Origin: Meles meles
Lineage: Eukaryota; Chordata; Mammalia; Carnivora; Mustelidae
Direction: 5' to 3'
Length of the DNA: 64,000 nt
NCBI RefSeq assembly: GCF_922984935.1
Contig: NC_060073.1
Coordinates: 37,787,001-37,851,000 of the forward strand
Shown: positions 24,396 to 36,946 of the stretch, piece by piece
Numbering within the stretch: position 1 is the stretch's first letter
How the letters are laid out: each line of letters begins with the position of its first letter
The notes under the pieces: generated by a model
The model's input: the letters and a program-made list of their open reading frames with translations, nothing else
The model's database searches: none
What the model was told of the DNA's origin: nothing
Position numbers and translations under genes: made by a program

Positions 24396-25679
24396 CTATC
24401 TGGGGACAGTCTCTTGCCTAGCAGTTAACAAAGGAGATTCTCTGAATCACTCAGCACCTACCTGTCCCTCTTTCATAGCAATAACCTATATGGTTCAGAG
24501 CTTCATGTGGCTTCTAATCTATTTGAAGTATATCTAAGTGAGGATTCTGTCACAGAACACTTGACTTCTTGTCAGAAAGGACCACTCCTGGGGAAGGTGA
24601 ACTCCAATCAGTTTCTTTCTAATGGGGAGTCATGTGTTGGCAGTCTAGGGAGCTCTAATAGAATATCATCATGATGAAATGTTCCTTTGACTCTAACAGA
24701 CATTTGCCTGACACCAAGTTTCCCACTGGCATTCACAGGGCCTCCCAGAAAAAATTCTATCTGTGAGTGCCATTTAGGTTGCGAGCAAAAATTAATTATG
24801 CTATTATTCATTTTTTCTCATATGCTTAATTTGTCATATTAACTTTTAACAGTATATACATATCACCAATACTATACTGTAGTACATGGAAATACCTGAA
24901 AAACAATCATTATATAATGTTATTGCCCTCTTTTATATCAAAGTAATAATTTAAGAATAAAATTTTGATGATGCATCACTCAGAAACAGCAGGTATTGAT
25001 AAACAAATCTTTTAATCTAGACACAGGTTTCTTTCTAGATAGCAGGCTTATATATTTGGAGAAGTAAAACAAAAACAAAGAAGAGAGTAGAATCAATGTT
25101 TAGATACTCAGAAGGTCAGTATTACTTGCTCAAAAAGAAGTAGGCTGTAAATGATGTTAAGACTGTCAAAATGTTTTCCTGACCTCAGTAACTGTAGGCC
25201 AGGAAAATATATTTGGGGAGGACCATCCTTATCATTTATATGTTGGCTATTTATGTCAGGGATCATAGTAAATTTCAACACTTACAATCATTCCCTTTGA
25301 CATTTAATTACTTGCTATATTTTGTAATTATCTAAAAGAGCTTCGTTGTTTACCTATCATTTAACGTCTGGGAGTGTAGGTATATGTCTGATAAAATACA
25401 GGCAATAATCCATCCAAAATTGCCTGACCAATGCAGAAATCACAATCCATATTCAGGAAATATTTGCAATATTGGACTTGAGAACTAGCTATAAGGGTCA
25501 TCTTAAACTCTCAAGGATGGCATTCCTCAACCTGACCAGAATCGCCAAGAATTTCAGGGGAAAAGGATGGAGTCACTGAATACCATCTTTGCCACAGGAG
25601 AGTGTTCCCTCTCACTGAAGTTCAAGAATCTTATTACAAGATGTTATAGAGTTAGATGAGCCAAACAAATCAGGACCTT
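24396..25679. other. no gene seen
   Basis: Unique sequence with only short open frames and no nameable repeat. Confidence 0.55.
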
Positions 25680-26080
25680 GAGTTATTTCAGATTCCTCTA
25701 ACCCTCATCATAACCCTAAATCCATTAGTTGCTAAATCTTAACCACTTTTGTTCTCTTCAAAGTTAATGATATCCTTTCCTTCTTTTTAGTATTATTCAT
25801 TGCTATTGCCATAATTCAGGCTTTCCTGATTTTTACTTTGATTATATAATCATTCCCTCATTGGTTTGTGTTCCTCTTATCTAAATGTCCCATTAATCTA
25901 TTCTTTATAGTAGGACCCAAAGTGATTCTCCTAAAGGGGAAATCAAACCAGTCCAAACCTGGCTCAACCCCTGCAGGATCCTTCCTGGTTTTCATGCTAA
26001 TCTTAAACTTCGTTTCATGTATATGAGAGCTATCAAAATCTGATCCTCAGTTATATCTCCACCATTCTCATACTCTCTGA
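25680..26080 (+). repeat. L2 (LINE-2) fragment
   Basis: Sense L2 order: GTAGGACCCAAAGTGATTCT, AAATCAAACCAGTCCAAACC, AACCCCTGCAGGATCCTTCC, AGAGCTATCAAAATCTGATC and CTCCACCATTCTCATACTCT. Diverged. Confidence 0.65.
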
Positions 26081-27270
26081 CTTACATAAATATTATTTAT
26101 AATTCCACTTGTATTTTCTATTAACTTTTTTGCCTTTCCTTAAATTTTGGAAATCTACATAGAGTTGATATAGTGCTACCTTACCTCAAATGAAAAATTC
26201 TTGAAAATTCATGATTCTACTTATATTTGCTACAAAATCCACAGTTCAATGTCAAAATTGTTCTTTAATTAATCATATGTATTTTAAAGAAAATAATGGA
26301 GAAAATGTTACGTTTACATGTACATTTGTCATTTCTTTTTTCATTTATTCCTGAAGTTCTGAGTTTCCATCTTACATAATTTCAGTGACAAAATTTCTCT
26401 ATTATTTAGTGTAATGCAGGCTTACTGATATTAAGTTCTCTTAATCTTTTTTATGACATTGTTATTTGAAAGACCCTTATTGTAAAAAGAAATCTATGTT
26501 GACTATATATATATATTTTCTCAACTATATTATATTCTTTTCAATACTTTAAAGATACAATTTCACAATGCAGAGTAGGAACCTAAAATTATTTAATTAA
26601 TTAAAAGGATAGAGATATAATTTCACTATAAATCATACTTGAAATAACACTGTGTAGTTGTCTACTATGTTCCCCCTTCCCCTGTTTACTAGTCTGTAAG
26701 GAAATAGATAGAATACCAAAGAAAAGTTTTAAAGAAATCTGCCTGATACTCAAATTTTGAGCATGAAATAACATTTACTTTAAGTAAATTACATGATTAA
26801 CTAATATGCACCAGCTACCCTGCTAGGTGCTTTACTCCTATAATCTGATTTAGAGTGCGTTGTATGATGTTTGTTTGTTTATAGCTTTGTGATGGACCCT
26901 GGGGGATAGCAAGAGGTCAGCATAAAGGAAATAATGGACAAAAATATAGACTTCAAAGGATTTACAGTTTTGAAAATTCAGTTGACTGTTAAACTTCTGA
27001 TTTCTGAATTGATTACATGATGCATTAAAGGGAGATTTGAATCAAAAGATTATGAATCAAAATAATAAATTTTGCTGTATCAGGGTTTATTGAACTGTGA
27101 AGAATTAACAGAACCTAGATAAATAGAATGAGTGGAAAGACATTCTGATTGGAGGAAAAATACAAATATCTGTATGTGAAAAGGAATATATAGTTTAGTG
27201 CGTGGTTGGGAAATAGTTTTATCCTGTATAAAATTATTTTGATTTCTTAACTTACTCTTAAGAGATAGTA
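26081..27270. other. no gene seen
   Basis: AT-rich unique sequence with a short (TA)n at 26501-26516. No convincing open frame. Confidence 0.55.
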
Positions 27271-27285
27271 TCCTGGGAGCGGTTT

Positions 27286-27490
27286 ATTTATTTATTTATT
27301 TATTTTAGATTTTTATTTATTTACTTGACAGAGAGACATCGAGAGAGGGAACACAAGCAGGGGGAGTGGAAGAGGGAGAAGCAGGCTCCCCGCTGAGCAG
27401 GGAACCTGATGCGGGGCTCGTTCCCAGGACTCTGGGATCATGACCTGAGCTGAAGGCAGACGCTCAAGGACTGAGCCACCCAGGTGCCCC
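27286..27490 (-). mobile_element. CAN-SINE, arctoid type
   Basis: The (TTTA)n at the left end is the A-tail. The duplication TCCTGGGAGCGGTTT / TCCTGGGAGTGATTT lies at 27271-27285 and 27491-27505 with two mismatches, so it is of moderate age. Confidence 0.95.
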
Positions 27491-27963
27491 TCCTGGGAGT
27501 GATTTGTTAACAAAAATACAGTTCATACGGGAACAGTGACAACAAGCTTTTTATCTATCTACACTTCTTTGTAAGATAAAACTGATGATCTGTCATAGGT
27601 TAATCCCCTCTGATGAGTTCCCTGAATTAGAATAATAATATTAACAAAATAAAAACTGGAGGGATATTTTAAATGTGTTATTACTAGAAGAAAAAGCCAG
27701 AAAATTATTGTTGATTTCCATTATTAAAATCTCCAATAGTAATCCATTATTTTGAATTTGGAGTTGGTGTGTATGAGTTTATTATCACATTTCTTTCATT
27801 CTGAATGCAAACCTGCTTAGCCTGTTGCTGAAATCCAAAGGAATGCTGAGTTCCTTCAAGTAATGTCAGTTGTTCTCTTTACAACCCATCAGATGCATCA
27901 TAGTTAGGTGTCATATTCTCTACAAAGTTGTTACCACACTGGCTTTCAGAAATAAATAATGAA

Positions 27964-28140
27964 GGGGTGCCTGGGTGGCTCAGTCACTTATGCGTTGAAC
28001 TCTTGATTTCAGCTCAGGTCTTGATCTCAGGGTTATGAGATCAAGCCCCAGGTTGGGCTCCGAGCTGGGCATGGAACCTACTTAAGATTTTCTCTCTCCT
28101 TTTCCCTTAGCCCCTCCCCCTCTCTAAAGAAGAGAGAGAG
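27964..28140 (+). mobile_element. CAN-SINE, old
   Basis: Head GGGGTGCCTGGGTGGCTCAG, then the older CTCTTGATTTCAGCTCAGGT arrangement. The A-tail is replaced by a GA-rich end (AAGAAGAGAGAGAG). Confidence 0.88.
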
Positions 28141-30102
28141 AATGGAAATAAATGCATGTATGATATGTATAGTGTATCTATGTCTATACCTATATCATCA
28201 ATATCTGTACCTATCCATTGTCTGTCTGTCTGATTGCCATCTTTCCTGTTACTGTTACAGGTTTCCACTCCAGGCATTTCTCATGATATAGGAGAAAAGC
28301 ATTTTCTTTAGAATTTTAGATCAATATAATGTATGAAGGGTTTAAGAACATTTATTAATGAATAGCTGCATTTTTTTTCCTGGAGAATACAAAAACAATT
28401 GTGCTTTTGAAAGTCTGGGTTCATCAAAAAAGAAAATTTTGGAGTACAAAATAGCTTTTTTTTCCACAGAAGATTTTTTTGAAGAGTTAAGTTGAAGAGA
28501 GGCTGGTGGAAGAGAAGCATTAGGGAAGGACAGTATAGGAATAGAAGATTATAAGTGATTTCATCAAGTTTTCCAAATGAGAACATGCAAAGAAATCAGA
28601 TAAGGACTCCAGTAAAATTTATTTCAACATTCAAAGTAAGTTTTATGTGTGTTTGTGGAGATAGGCTGTAGAGTTTAGTTAAAAGCTTCTCTTCTCTAAG
28701 AAACATTGAATCAATCGTTTTCCTCTTCATTTCACTGAATATGGGAAACGAGCTTTTAATGTGAAAAAAGTAATAAAACATATCTTTTAATTGTGCTTTT
28801 AGTTAAGCTGTCTGTGATAAGGAGAAATGTTTCCTCTAAAAGAATATAATAGAATATTGGAATAAGCATTCTTAGTTCTTGATAATAATATTTTGAAAAA
28901 TTGTTCATAGATGAGAAGTGTTTATTTCTGGTCTCTTATCACCTAGCCCAGGTCAGGACTGTGAAGTAGAAGGCACATGGAGAGTTATTCTTTTTGCCAC
29001 TCTAAATTTAACTTAATCGAATGAAAGTAGAAGTATTAGATAATGTACAGGCCATCATTTAAATACATAGTCCTGTGTATAAATGGGGAAGGCAGAGGAC
29101 AGATATCCATTGCTACCCTTGTTCAGACAAGGATGGTTTTGGACATTTACACAGTCCTGTGGCTCTGGAATACCACAGTGTCATAGGCAAAACATTTACT
29201 TTAGTTGTTAAAAATAGAGCACTGTTTAAAATTTAGAACTATTTACTACATTTGAAGACTTTAAAAGAGATAGTAAATCTGTCTGTAAAGTGTTCTCTCT
29301 CCCATGAGCATGTCATCTAAGTAGAGCCTGTCAGAACAAAGCATCAAAGGAGAGTGCATATTGCCAAAATAAATTACTCACTTGTCAAAATATGACACCA
29401 ACTTCACTTGTAATATTTGAGGAAAGTAGTATGAGAGTCAGGACCCAGTGAAATCAACTAGAAACTGTGACAAGTTACTGTCTGTACAGTTGGGTGCACC
29501 TGTTTCATAAAGGTAACTTCTCATTTGAAGTACCAGAAATTTTTTTTGAAGTCAAACTAATTTAGTGATATTGAAAGGATGAAGTTAGGAAGCTGTTTGC
29601 AAAGACTGTTTATAATACATTGCTTATAGCACTGAGATTTTGTCAGGTGGAGAGTTTGAACAAATCCTTTATTCTTGTGTTCTGTTCCTTTTTCTCCTTA
29701 TTAAACACCTTCCCTTTCCCACCTTGAGTAAGAAGTACTGGTCCAGGTGCTCCCTCATCCATGGAAACTAGGGCCTATAAATTCTGGCATTTAGGGAATT
29801 TACATGAAAAGCAACAAACTAGATATTGATAGGAATCAAATTGAATTAATAAACATTCATTAAGCACATATTTTCTCAAGTACTTTGATAAACCTCAGGA
29901 ATAGGAAATGAGTAAGACGTATTTTTTGCCTTCATGGAGCTCTTTATCTGATTTAGGAAACACAGAACAAATAAAATGCAACCTCATAAAAAAAGAGGCA
30001 AATGTGGGGTTCTGAAGCAGGATGGGAATCATTAGCTAGACCTGGCATGGGTGAATGGTTCAGAATCAACTCACTGGAAGACACATACCTGAGCTTGTAT
30101 TT
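28141..30102. other. no gene seen; weak L2/MIR remnant
   Basis: Mostly unique. 29860-30000 has a generic old-repeat feel (CATTAAGCACATATTTTCTC, CTTCATGGAGCTCTTTATCT), compatible with an L2 or MIR remnant, but I cannot assign it. Confidence 0.5.
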
Positions 30103-30123
30103 AAAATAAAAACGGCAACTGTC

Positions 30124-30330
30124 AGGGTGCTTGGGTCGCTCAGTAGGTTAAGCCTCTGCCTTCAGCTCAGCTCATGATCACAGGGTCCTGGGATCGAGCC
30201 CCACATCGCGATTTCTGTTCAGCAGGGAGTCTGCTTCCCCCTCCCCCTTTGCCTGTCTCTCTGCCTACTTCTGATCTTTCTCTCTCAAATAAATAAATGA
30301 AATCTTTAAAAATAAATAAATAAAATAAAA
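30124..30330 (+). mobile_element. CAN-SINE
   Basis: Head AGGGTGCTTGGGTCGCTCAG; tail AAATAAATAAATGAAATC followed by AAAATAAAA. A possible AAAATAAAA duplication lies on both sides, blurred by the A-rich tail. Confidence 0.9.
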
Positions 30331-30740
30331 ATGGGGATTTTCCAGGAAAACAGAAATGTTCCAAGAGGAGGACTCTCCTAAGTTTAAAAAAAAAAAAAAA
30401 AAAGAGGAAGTTCTATCAATCTTAAGTGGCTAAATATTAAATGGAAGATAAAAGAGATGGAAAAATCTAGGATGACACATAGTTTCAGTCTTTGATATTG
30501 TGTGGATAATGGAACAATAATATAGGGAATATAGAAAGAACAGTCCCAGAAGGGAAAGGAAGGGAAGGAAATGAGCAATATAATGAGCTCCATTTGGGGG
30601 TTTGTAAGGGCCTACTTAGCCAGAGCAACTCCATCTCGGTAAAACAGCCATTTTGTTAACTTAAAATGACCTGCCCCCCACCCTGAGGAATTTACTTAGA
30701 AACAAGTCTGGGAAACCCAGTAAAGTGTAGCTGACCAGTA

Positions 30741-30824
30741 TAACAGAGCCCAGATACAAGAACGGGTCAGGTCCGGTGGAGATAACAGAGCCCAGATGCA
30801 AGGAGGAGTCAAGCCAGATGGAGG
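30741..30824. repeat. 42-bp tandem repeat in LTR U3
   Basis: Two units, 30741-30782 and 30783-30824, each starting TAACAGAGCCCAGAT and differing at several positions. The position in U3 is where retroviral enhancer repeats usually lie. Confidence 0.85.
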
Positions 30825-31036
30825 CATCTAATCAGTAAAGAGCACATACTATCTCCCTAACCACCAAAGAATGTGGGCCTCGCCTTTTGGGACACCAACT
30901 TGAGCACCAATCCTGACCAAAGTGATAGGCTAGTTCAAATAGCTACTATAGGGTAAATTACTATAGGGTAAATTCAGTTGGCCACCCGCATGTGACCTAG
31001 CATGACTATGCAACTTTCTCTGTGTATTACAATCTC

Positions 31037-31158
31037 ATTGGCCAGGCTCAGCCACATGGCTTTTGCTCTATAAAAGCTAGTCTGTGAGGCTGGTTGCTTT
31101 CTCTGTAAGAGACAGCCCTGGCCGGTCAGTTTGATTCTCAATACTGGCACGAAATAAA
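31037..31158 (+). promoter_or_regulatory. LTR core promoter and poly(A) signal
   Basis: ATTGG at 31037-31041 (inverted CCAAT), TATAAAAG at 31069-31076, and AATAAA at 31153-31158, about 80 bp after the TATA box. The spacing matches a U3-R layout, with transcription expected to start near 31100. Confidence 0.7.
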
Positions 31159-31219
31159 GCTTTGCCTGCCCTTCGCTTTGTATCAGTCTCACTCCTTTGA
31201 TAACGGACCCCAACAGGTT

Positions 31220-33925
31220 AAACAAAACAAAGGGTATGTGTTGTATCATTTGCTGTCATGCAAGAAATAAATGGCACACTCAGATCTGGGTAATTTAAGA
31301 ACAGTATCTATATATAGTAAAGAAACAGTTTACAAAATGTTGGGTCTGTTGTAGATAAGCCATAAGCCACAGTGAGATACAAAGAGGATCTTAACAGTAG
31401 TTCATGGTCACCACCCTTATGGGTAAAGGCAAGCAGCAGTTATCTGAACATGAAGACAGATCTTTGTGGAGAGAATCATCTGAAAGGTACTCTGGTCTTT
31501 GATCAAGCTTCTCAGGCAGCCCTGCAGGAAGGAAGCTGGGGAAACAAATATATTGGCCTTCTTTCTTTTCTTTCTATTGTTGGTATTCTCACCAGTCAAA
31601 CTCAAACAGAAGCCAAAAGCCAGAAGCCAGTGAGCCAATGATGTTTTCATATCAGTCAGCTACCTTGAACACAGAATAGAGCAAAAAATGATGTATATTT
31701 GGAGAGGCCAACAGGAGATTTTCAGTACATGTGTGAACTTCTGCCTTCAGGATTTACTGTCTATGGACTATCTCCCAAGCAACTACTTTAATGATGACAT
31801 TATTTATATTGCTTTTTAATAATATCATCAATAAGATATATATGTGTGTGTATATATATACACACACATGCATACACGCCCCATATATGTGTATATCATA
31901 TATATAACCCTTTTGTCTCCTGAGCCCATGGTAGGGTCAGTTTTTTCTTTTCCGGTGAAAAATTTGTTAGGTTTGTTCTATCTGTTCTGAAATGCAACAT
32001 ATTTGTTTTGCTGTAAACACTCCATTTATTATTACTGACATGGATCTAATTTTCCAAGCAATATTAAAAGTAAAATGTCAAAAAATGTAATAAAATTATC
32101 TCTTTAGGAACATTCTCAGAGAAAACACAAACAGGGCAGTGTACCTGCCATAAATGCCAAGTGTATGAAAATTGTTTTCAAATATTGTCGGTTACTTAGT
32201 ACCATAAGCACCTTCATGTAGAGAAGTAATCAGTTGCTAGACTGTATAGTCTATAGAATCTTTGTTATTAAAATACAATTTTACAAGATGACTCTGGAGC
32301 AAATACTAGAATTTTCTTCTATCAACATGATATTTATAAATCCCTAAAGCATGTAGCCATTTCTTGAACTATAGGGTGGTAATTGGTATAAGTTACTCTG
32401 TTTGGTCCTATCCAGTAAAGTTGTTGTAAAAAGCCTATAAAAGACAAAAGAAAGTCACTTTTGAAAATTTTATATTTCTTATATGTACTTATTAAAATGG
32501 CAAGCTATTTCTGAATGACTAAGAGTAGCATAAAATATGTAACTTTCAATTGCTTCAAAATAATATAAATTAATTATGCTGGAGCTTTAAAATATAGGGT
32601 TAATGGGCCTGGTGACAAGGTGTCAGAAAGGATTTGGGAAGGAGACTTAGTTAACTGTATAGTGAACACTGAAAACCTTGTATTATTATACATTTGCTGA
32701 ATGTACAAACTGCTCTGTTCCCTATGAATGGTGTTCATGACAATTATGTTTTGAAAGGAATTACTGGATTTTTAGTATTATAGAAAAAACTCAAGGAATA
32801 AATCCTGTAATTCTTTAATTGTGTAAGAAACATTGTAGTATAATATGTGTTGAACTTCAAGTTCAAAAGAGTTAAAATCCCAGTTCTGAAACCCTGAAGA
32901 GTGACTTTGAAAAAAGTTAGATAATGCTCTGTGGTCCTCACTGCTGATATATAAATTATTCCAGGTGGGCATTGTTAAATTATATTATCTATTTAATTTT
33001 TAATCTTGAATAATATTGGGTTTATAATTTCTTCCTGAAAGATAGTGGTTGAGATATAAAAATTATAAGGAAATAAACAAAGGATGATGCTGTCTTATTC
33101 TGATTCTTTCTCCTTTTATATTTATGCTTATTTAGAAACTATTTCATAGTAGAAGCTTTAAGTGAAATTTAACTCTTACAAGCAGAGTATAGAATTCCTT
33201 TGAAAATTTTACAAATTCCTTTGGAAATTATACAATAAGTGTCCTAAAATGTACTTACAGGCTAATAATAGACTACTGGTTTAGTGAGATCTAGACATTT
33301 GTTCCCAAGTGGTACTTTACATACTGTCTGCAAGAAAATCCCCCAAAATGTTTTAAAATGAAGGGATTTTTAAGCCTTAGCTCAGACAGGGTAGTCATGC
33401 ATGGCATAATCAGAAATTTAAATACAACTACTATGCCAGATGATCCTAGTGTGCAGACAGGTTAGAGAATCACCTTTCTAGAACATCACTACCACCACCC
33501 CCATCACTATGACTGCCACCATAATCAACATCACGACTATTATGATATGTCGGAATGCTCTATAACCCATATGTGTACGTTCTACAATTTCACATTTGGA
33601 AAGAAGAATCTTTGGCTTAGGGTCAAGACATGATTTTTGGTCATGTAAGCTTTGCAGAAATCTTTAACCTTTAACGCTTTCAAATTTTGCTGAAGAATGT
33701 AGTAACTAGTTGATTAATAAGATAACTTCTTCTTATAGATTTTGCCTAATTATAATGTGATCTTAATTCCTTCTAATGCCAACCTATGATTAATTAACAT
33801 TTTAATTGTATAATTTTATTCCACAACAACCTTATGCAAAAAGTGAATAAAACCAAGAGAACGGTAAAGAATTAGCTATGGGATTCCACTTCCTTCATTG
33901 TATACTTATTAAAATATTTAGTAAA
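31220..33925. other. no gene seen
   Basis: AT-rich unique sequence with a 28-bp perfect palindrome at 31842-31869 and a cryptic CAC/ATC triplet-rich patch at 33485-33545. Open frames are short. Confidence 0.55.
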
Positions 33926-33943
33926 TAAAAGACTGGAAAGAAC

Positions 33944-34156
33944 AGGGTACCTGGGTGGCTCAGTAGATTAAGTAGCTAACTCTTGATTTGAAGTTAGGTC
34001 ATGATCTCAGGGTCGTGAAATTGAGCTCTCAGTTGGGCTCTGTGTTCAAAGGGGAGTCTGCCTGAGATTCTCTCCCTTTCCCTCTCCATTAACCCCTCCC
34101 CCCACTTGCACTCTTGCTCTCTCTCCCTCTCTCTCTCAAATAAATCTTGAAAAAAA
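33944..34156 (+). mobile_element. CAN-SINE, old
   Basis: Head AGGGTACCTGGGTGGCTCAG; the middle CTCCCCCCACTTGCACTC is of the older type. Imperfect flanking duplication AAAAGACTGGAAAGAAC against AAAAGACTGAAGGAAAC. Confidence 0.9.
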
Positions 34157-34369
34157 AAAAGACTGAAGGAAACAAAGATGAATTCATCTAAATTGTTGCA
34201 TTACCAAATATTATTTTATACTGCTGCTCTGTCTTTCCTGGTCTCCCATCATCTCACCCTCAATTTTAACAGCTTTTCTAAGTTGCTGTGACTACTGCAT
34301 TGGTTTGCAGTAAACATTTACACAGGTGCCTCCAGTAACAATATATTCATAAAATCATCTAACACCAGC

Positions 34370-35570
34370 CAATTTAAAAAAGCCTTTTTGAAGTGCAATT
34401 CTCATACTATCAAGTTCAGATTTTTACAGTATACCAATTAGCATGTTCTAGTATATTTACAGAGTTGTGTGTCTATTGTTCTAATTTCAACACCATGTAA
34501 AGCAACCTTGGACCTGTTACTAGTCACTCCCCATTTTCTCACCTTCCCTCAGTTCCTGGCAATACCTAATCTGTTTCTATGGGAAATATAGGAACATAAT
34601 GGATATTTCATATACATAGAATCATAATATGTGATCTTTGGTGACATGTCAAGGATTAGCAATGTTACAATATGTACCAATATTTTACCCCTTTTTACTG
34701 CTGAATAATATCACATTTTATGGATATACCACATTTAATCCATCCATTAGTTGATGGACATTTGTTTCAATTCATTAGTTATTATGAGAAATGTGGCAAC
34801 AAGCATTTGTGTATGTATTTTTGTGTAGGTATAGGTTTTCATTTATTTTGGGCATATACGTAGGAGTGAAATTACTGAGTTACATGATAATTCTGTGTTT
34901 AGTATTATGTGGAACTGTCACAGTGTTTTCCAAAGTGGCTGCAACATTTTACATTCTGATCAGCAAGGTAGGAGAGTTTTCATTTGTCACAACCTCGTTA
35001 ATTACTGCTGTTGTTGCTATCTTATTTGAGCCATCTTAATGGTTATTAAGTTGTGTATTATGGTTTTGATTGGCATTTTTCTAATTACTAATGTTGCTTA
35101 TCATCTCTTCACGTGCGTATTGATCGTCTGTATATGTGTATGTATATGTATGTATGTGTGTACATATACTTAAGTTTTTTAAGTAATCTCTACACCCAAC
35201 GTGGGGCTTGAACTTAAAACCCCGATATCAAGAGTCACATGCTCTACTGACTAAACCAGCCAGGCACCCCATCATTTGTATTTATTTTAAAAGAAATAGC
35301 TGTTCAAATCTTTTATCTGCATTTATAAATTGTTTATATTTTATGTATGTATATATGTGGAGTTTCAAGAACTCTAAATATATTCTGGATTTAAGTCCTT
35401 TATCAGACATATTGATTGAAAATATTTTCTTCCATCTGTAATTTGCCTTTTCACTTTCTTGATATTATCCTGCGAAGCACAAGTTTTAATTTTATAAAAT
35501 TCACTTTACTTTTTTTTTCATTCATGCCTCTAGTGTCATATCTAAGAATCCATTGCCTAACTGAACATTG
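34370..35570 (-). repeat. old L1 fragment (ORF2 3' part and 3' UTR)
   Basis: Long antisense match to mammalian-wide L1: CAGAGTTGTGTGTCTATTG, AGTCACTCCCCATTTTCTC, TTTCATATACATAGAATCAT, CTGCTGAATAATATCACATT, GTTTTCCAAAGTGGCTGCAA, TTATGGTTTTGATTGGCATT and TCTAAGAATCCATTGCCTAA. A small SINE fragment (35172-35270) is inserted near the right end. Confidence 0.85.
35172..35270 (-). mobile_element. short tRNA-derived SINE fragment
   Basis: Read on the minus strand it starts GGGGTGCCTGGCTGGTTTAG and contains a tRNA-like GTTCAAGCCCCACGTTGGG (B-box region), then ends A-rich. It lacks the CT-rich body, so it is either a short ancient CAN-SINE variant or a truncated copy. Confidence 0.75.
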
Positions 35571-36593
35571 TGAAATGTTTCCCCCTAAGTTAGTTCTTCA
35601 CCCACCAAAAAAAGTGCAGAATTTAGCTTACTTTTGCATAATAAAATATGCCAACTTAAATTATTTTGTTTATCTTGAAAAGGATCTGACTGAAAAAGTA
35701 CTTGATTGAAAAAGTAAAAACTTTTGGCTATTTAAGGGAAACACAGACAAATTTCATGTCATGTGAACCTCATTGAATTTCACATATTTAATCATCTCAC
35801 TGAAAGTAAGTTAATCTTCTACTTACCTAATAATCATATTTGGATATTTTTGTGCTTCCATTTTATCTTTACTATAGTTCACAGATAGTAGGAACATAAA
35901 CATAACACATTTCCCGTGCTTAAGTTGGTTCAGTCTGCCACAATAAAATACAAGGTAGCAAATTATTTCCTTTTCCAAATAGGCATATATTATATCATTG
36001 TGCATGAATTTCAGTGAAAGTGCATAATTGCAAAGTCATTCCCATTTCAAAGGTTGCTAGGAAATTATAAGACCACTGGACACACAATTAAGACAGTTTT
36101 CTCCTTTAATCTAATTATGTGTTAAGGTCTTGGCAGGGATTCCTGTATTGAATAAAATTTTTCATGTCACCCAAATAATCATTCAGGGTATTGAAGAAAA
36201 TAAATTGATATACATTGATTTTTTACTAAATGCCAGGCACTGTGCTGAGTGATTCACATTTACAATCTTGTTTACTACTTGAGAGTATCCATGGAGGAAT
36301 ACATTACTATCCCAAGTTACTTATAAGTGAATTGAAATGAAGTTTATATCATTTTCCCAAATTCATAGAGACAGCAAATGAAGGAGAAATGTGGACCTAT
36401 GTCATCTAATGGCATAACCTGGTTGCTTCTACTATAATAGCTTAATTTGAGATAAACTTTTTTTAAAGACCTCCTAAGATGACATTTCAGAGTTAGTCAT
36501 TGCTACAGAGAAAGGGATTTTGTATTTCTTTGCTCAATAGTCCCATAAAATATAGTTGAAATCACATGGCACTAAGCAGGATAATCTTCCATT
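35571..36593. other. no gene seen
   Basis: AT-rich unique sequence with no family resemblance in the short open frames. Confidence 0.55.
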
Positions 36594-36599
36594 AATATC

Positions 36600-36800
36600 C
36601 TTTTTTTTTTTTTTTTTGATAGACAGAGACCGCAACTAGACAGAGACCGCAACTAGTCAGAGAGGCAGGCAGGGAGAGAGAGGAGGAAGCAGGCTCCCTG
36701 CTGAGCAGAGAGCCCGATGCCGGGCTCGATCCCAGGACCCTGGGATCATGACCTGAGCTGAAGGCAGAGGCTTTAACCCACTGAGCCACCCAGGCGCCCC
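36600..36800 (-). mobile_element. CAN-SINE, mustelid type, with a 17-bp internal duplication
   Basis: AGACAGAGACCGCAACT occurs twice in tandem (36621-36637, 36638-36654), a change not seen in the other copies here. A short AATATC flanks both ends (36594-36599, 36801-36806). Confidence 0.93.
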
Positions 36801-36898
36801 AATATCTATTTTTTTTAAATTTTGAAATCATGCCATCTTCTAAATTAATAATTTTACTGACCTCTCACCTCAGTATTTCACCCTTCTAGCTGCCGCAG

Positions 36899-36943
36899 CT
36901 TCCTCCTCCTCCTCCTCCTCCTCCTCCTCATTATTATTATTAG
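36899..36943. repeat. (TCC)n(TTA)n microsatellite
   Basis: About ten TCC units followed by four ATT units, next to the end of an antisense L1. Confidence 0.93.
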
Positions 36944-36946
36944 TTT

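Larger units (their letters stand above)
30603..31215 (+). mobile_element. solo ERV LTR
   Basis: It begins TGTAAGGG and ends CCCCAACA, with a 4-bp duplication GGTT at 30599-30602 and 31216-31219. TG...CA ends, ~613 bp length and a 4-bp duplication fit a gammaretrovirus-like (class I) LTR. Promoter parts in order are an inverted CCAAT box (ATTGG, 31037), TATAAAAG (31069-31076) and AATAAA (31153-31158). U3 has tandem repeats of 42 and 15 bp. No internal viral genes are present, so it arose by LTR-LTR recombination. I cannot name the family. Confidence 0.85.

Noticed and set aside
34791..35039. Hydrophobic 82-codon open frame that looks like a membrane protein
   Set aside because: It lies in antisense L1 3' sequence; T-rich DNA reads as hydrophobic residues.
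35172..35270. Possible tRNA gene (tRNA-like A and B boxes)
   Set aside because: It has an A-rich 3' end and a CAN-SINE head and is a SINE fragment; no complete cloverleaf is supported.
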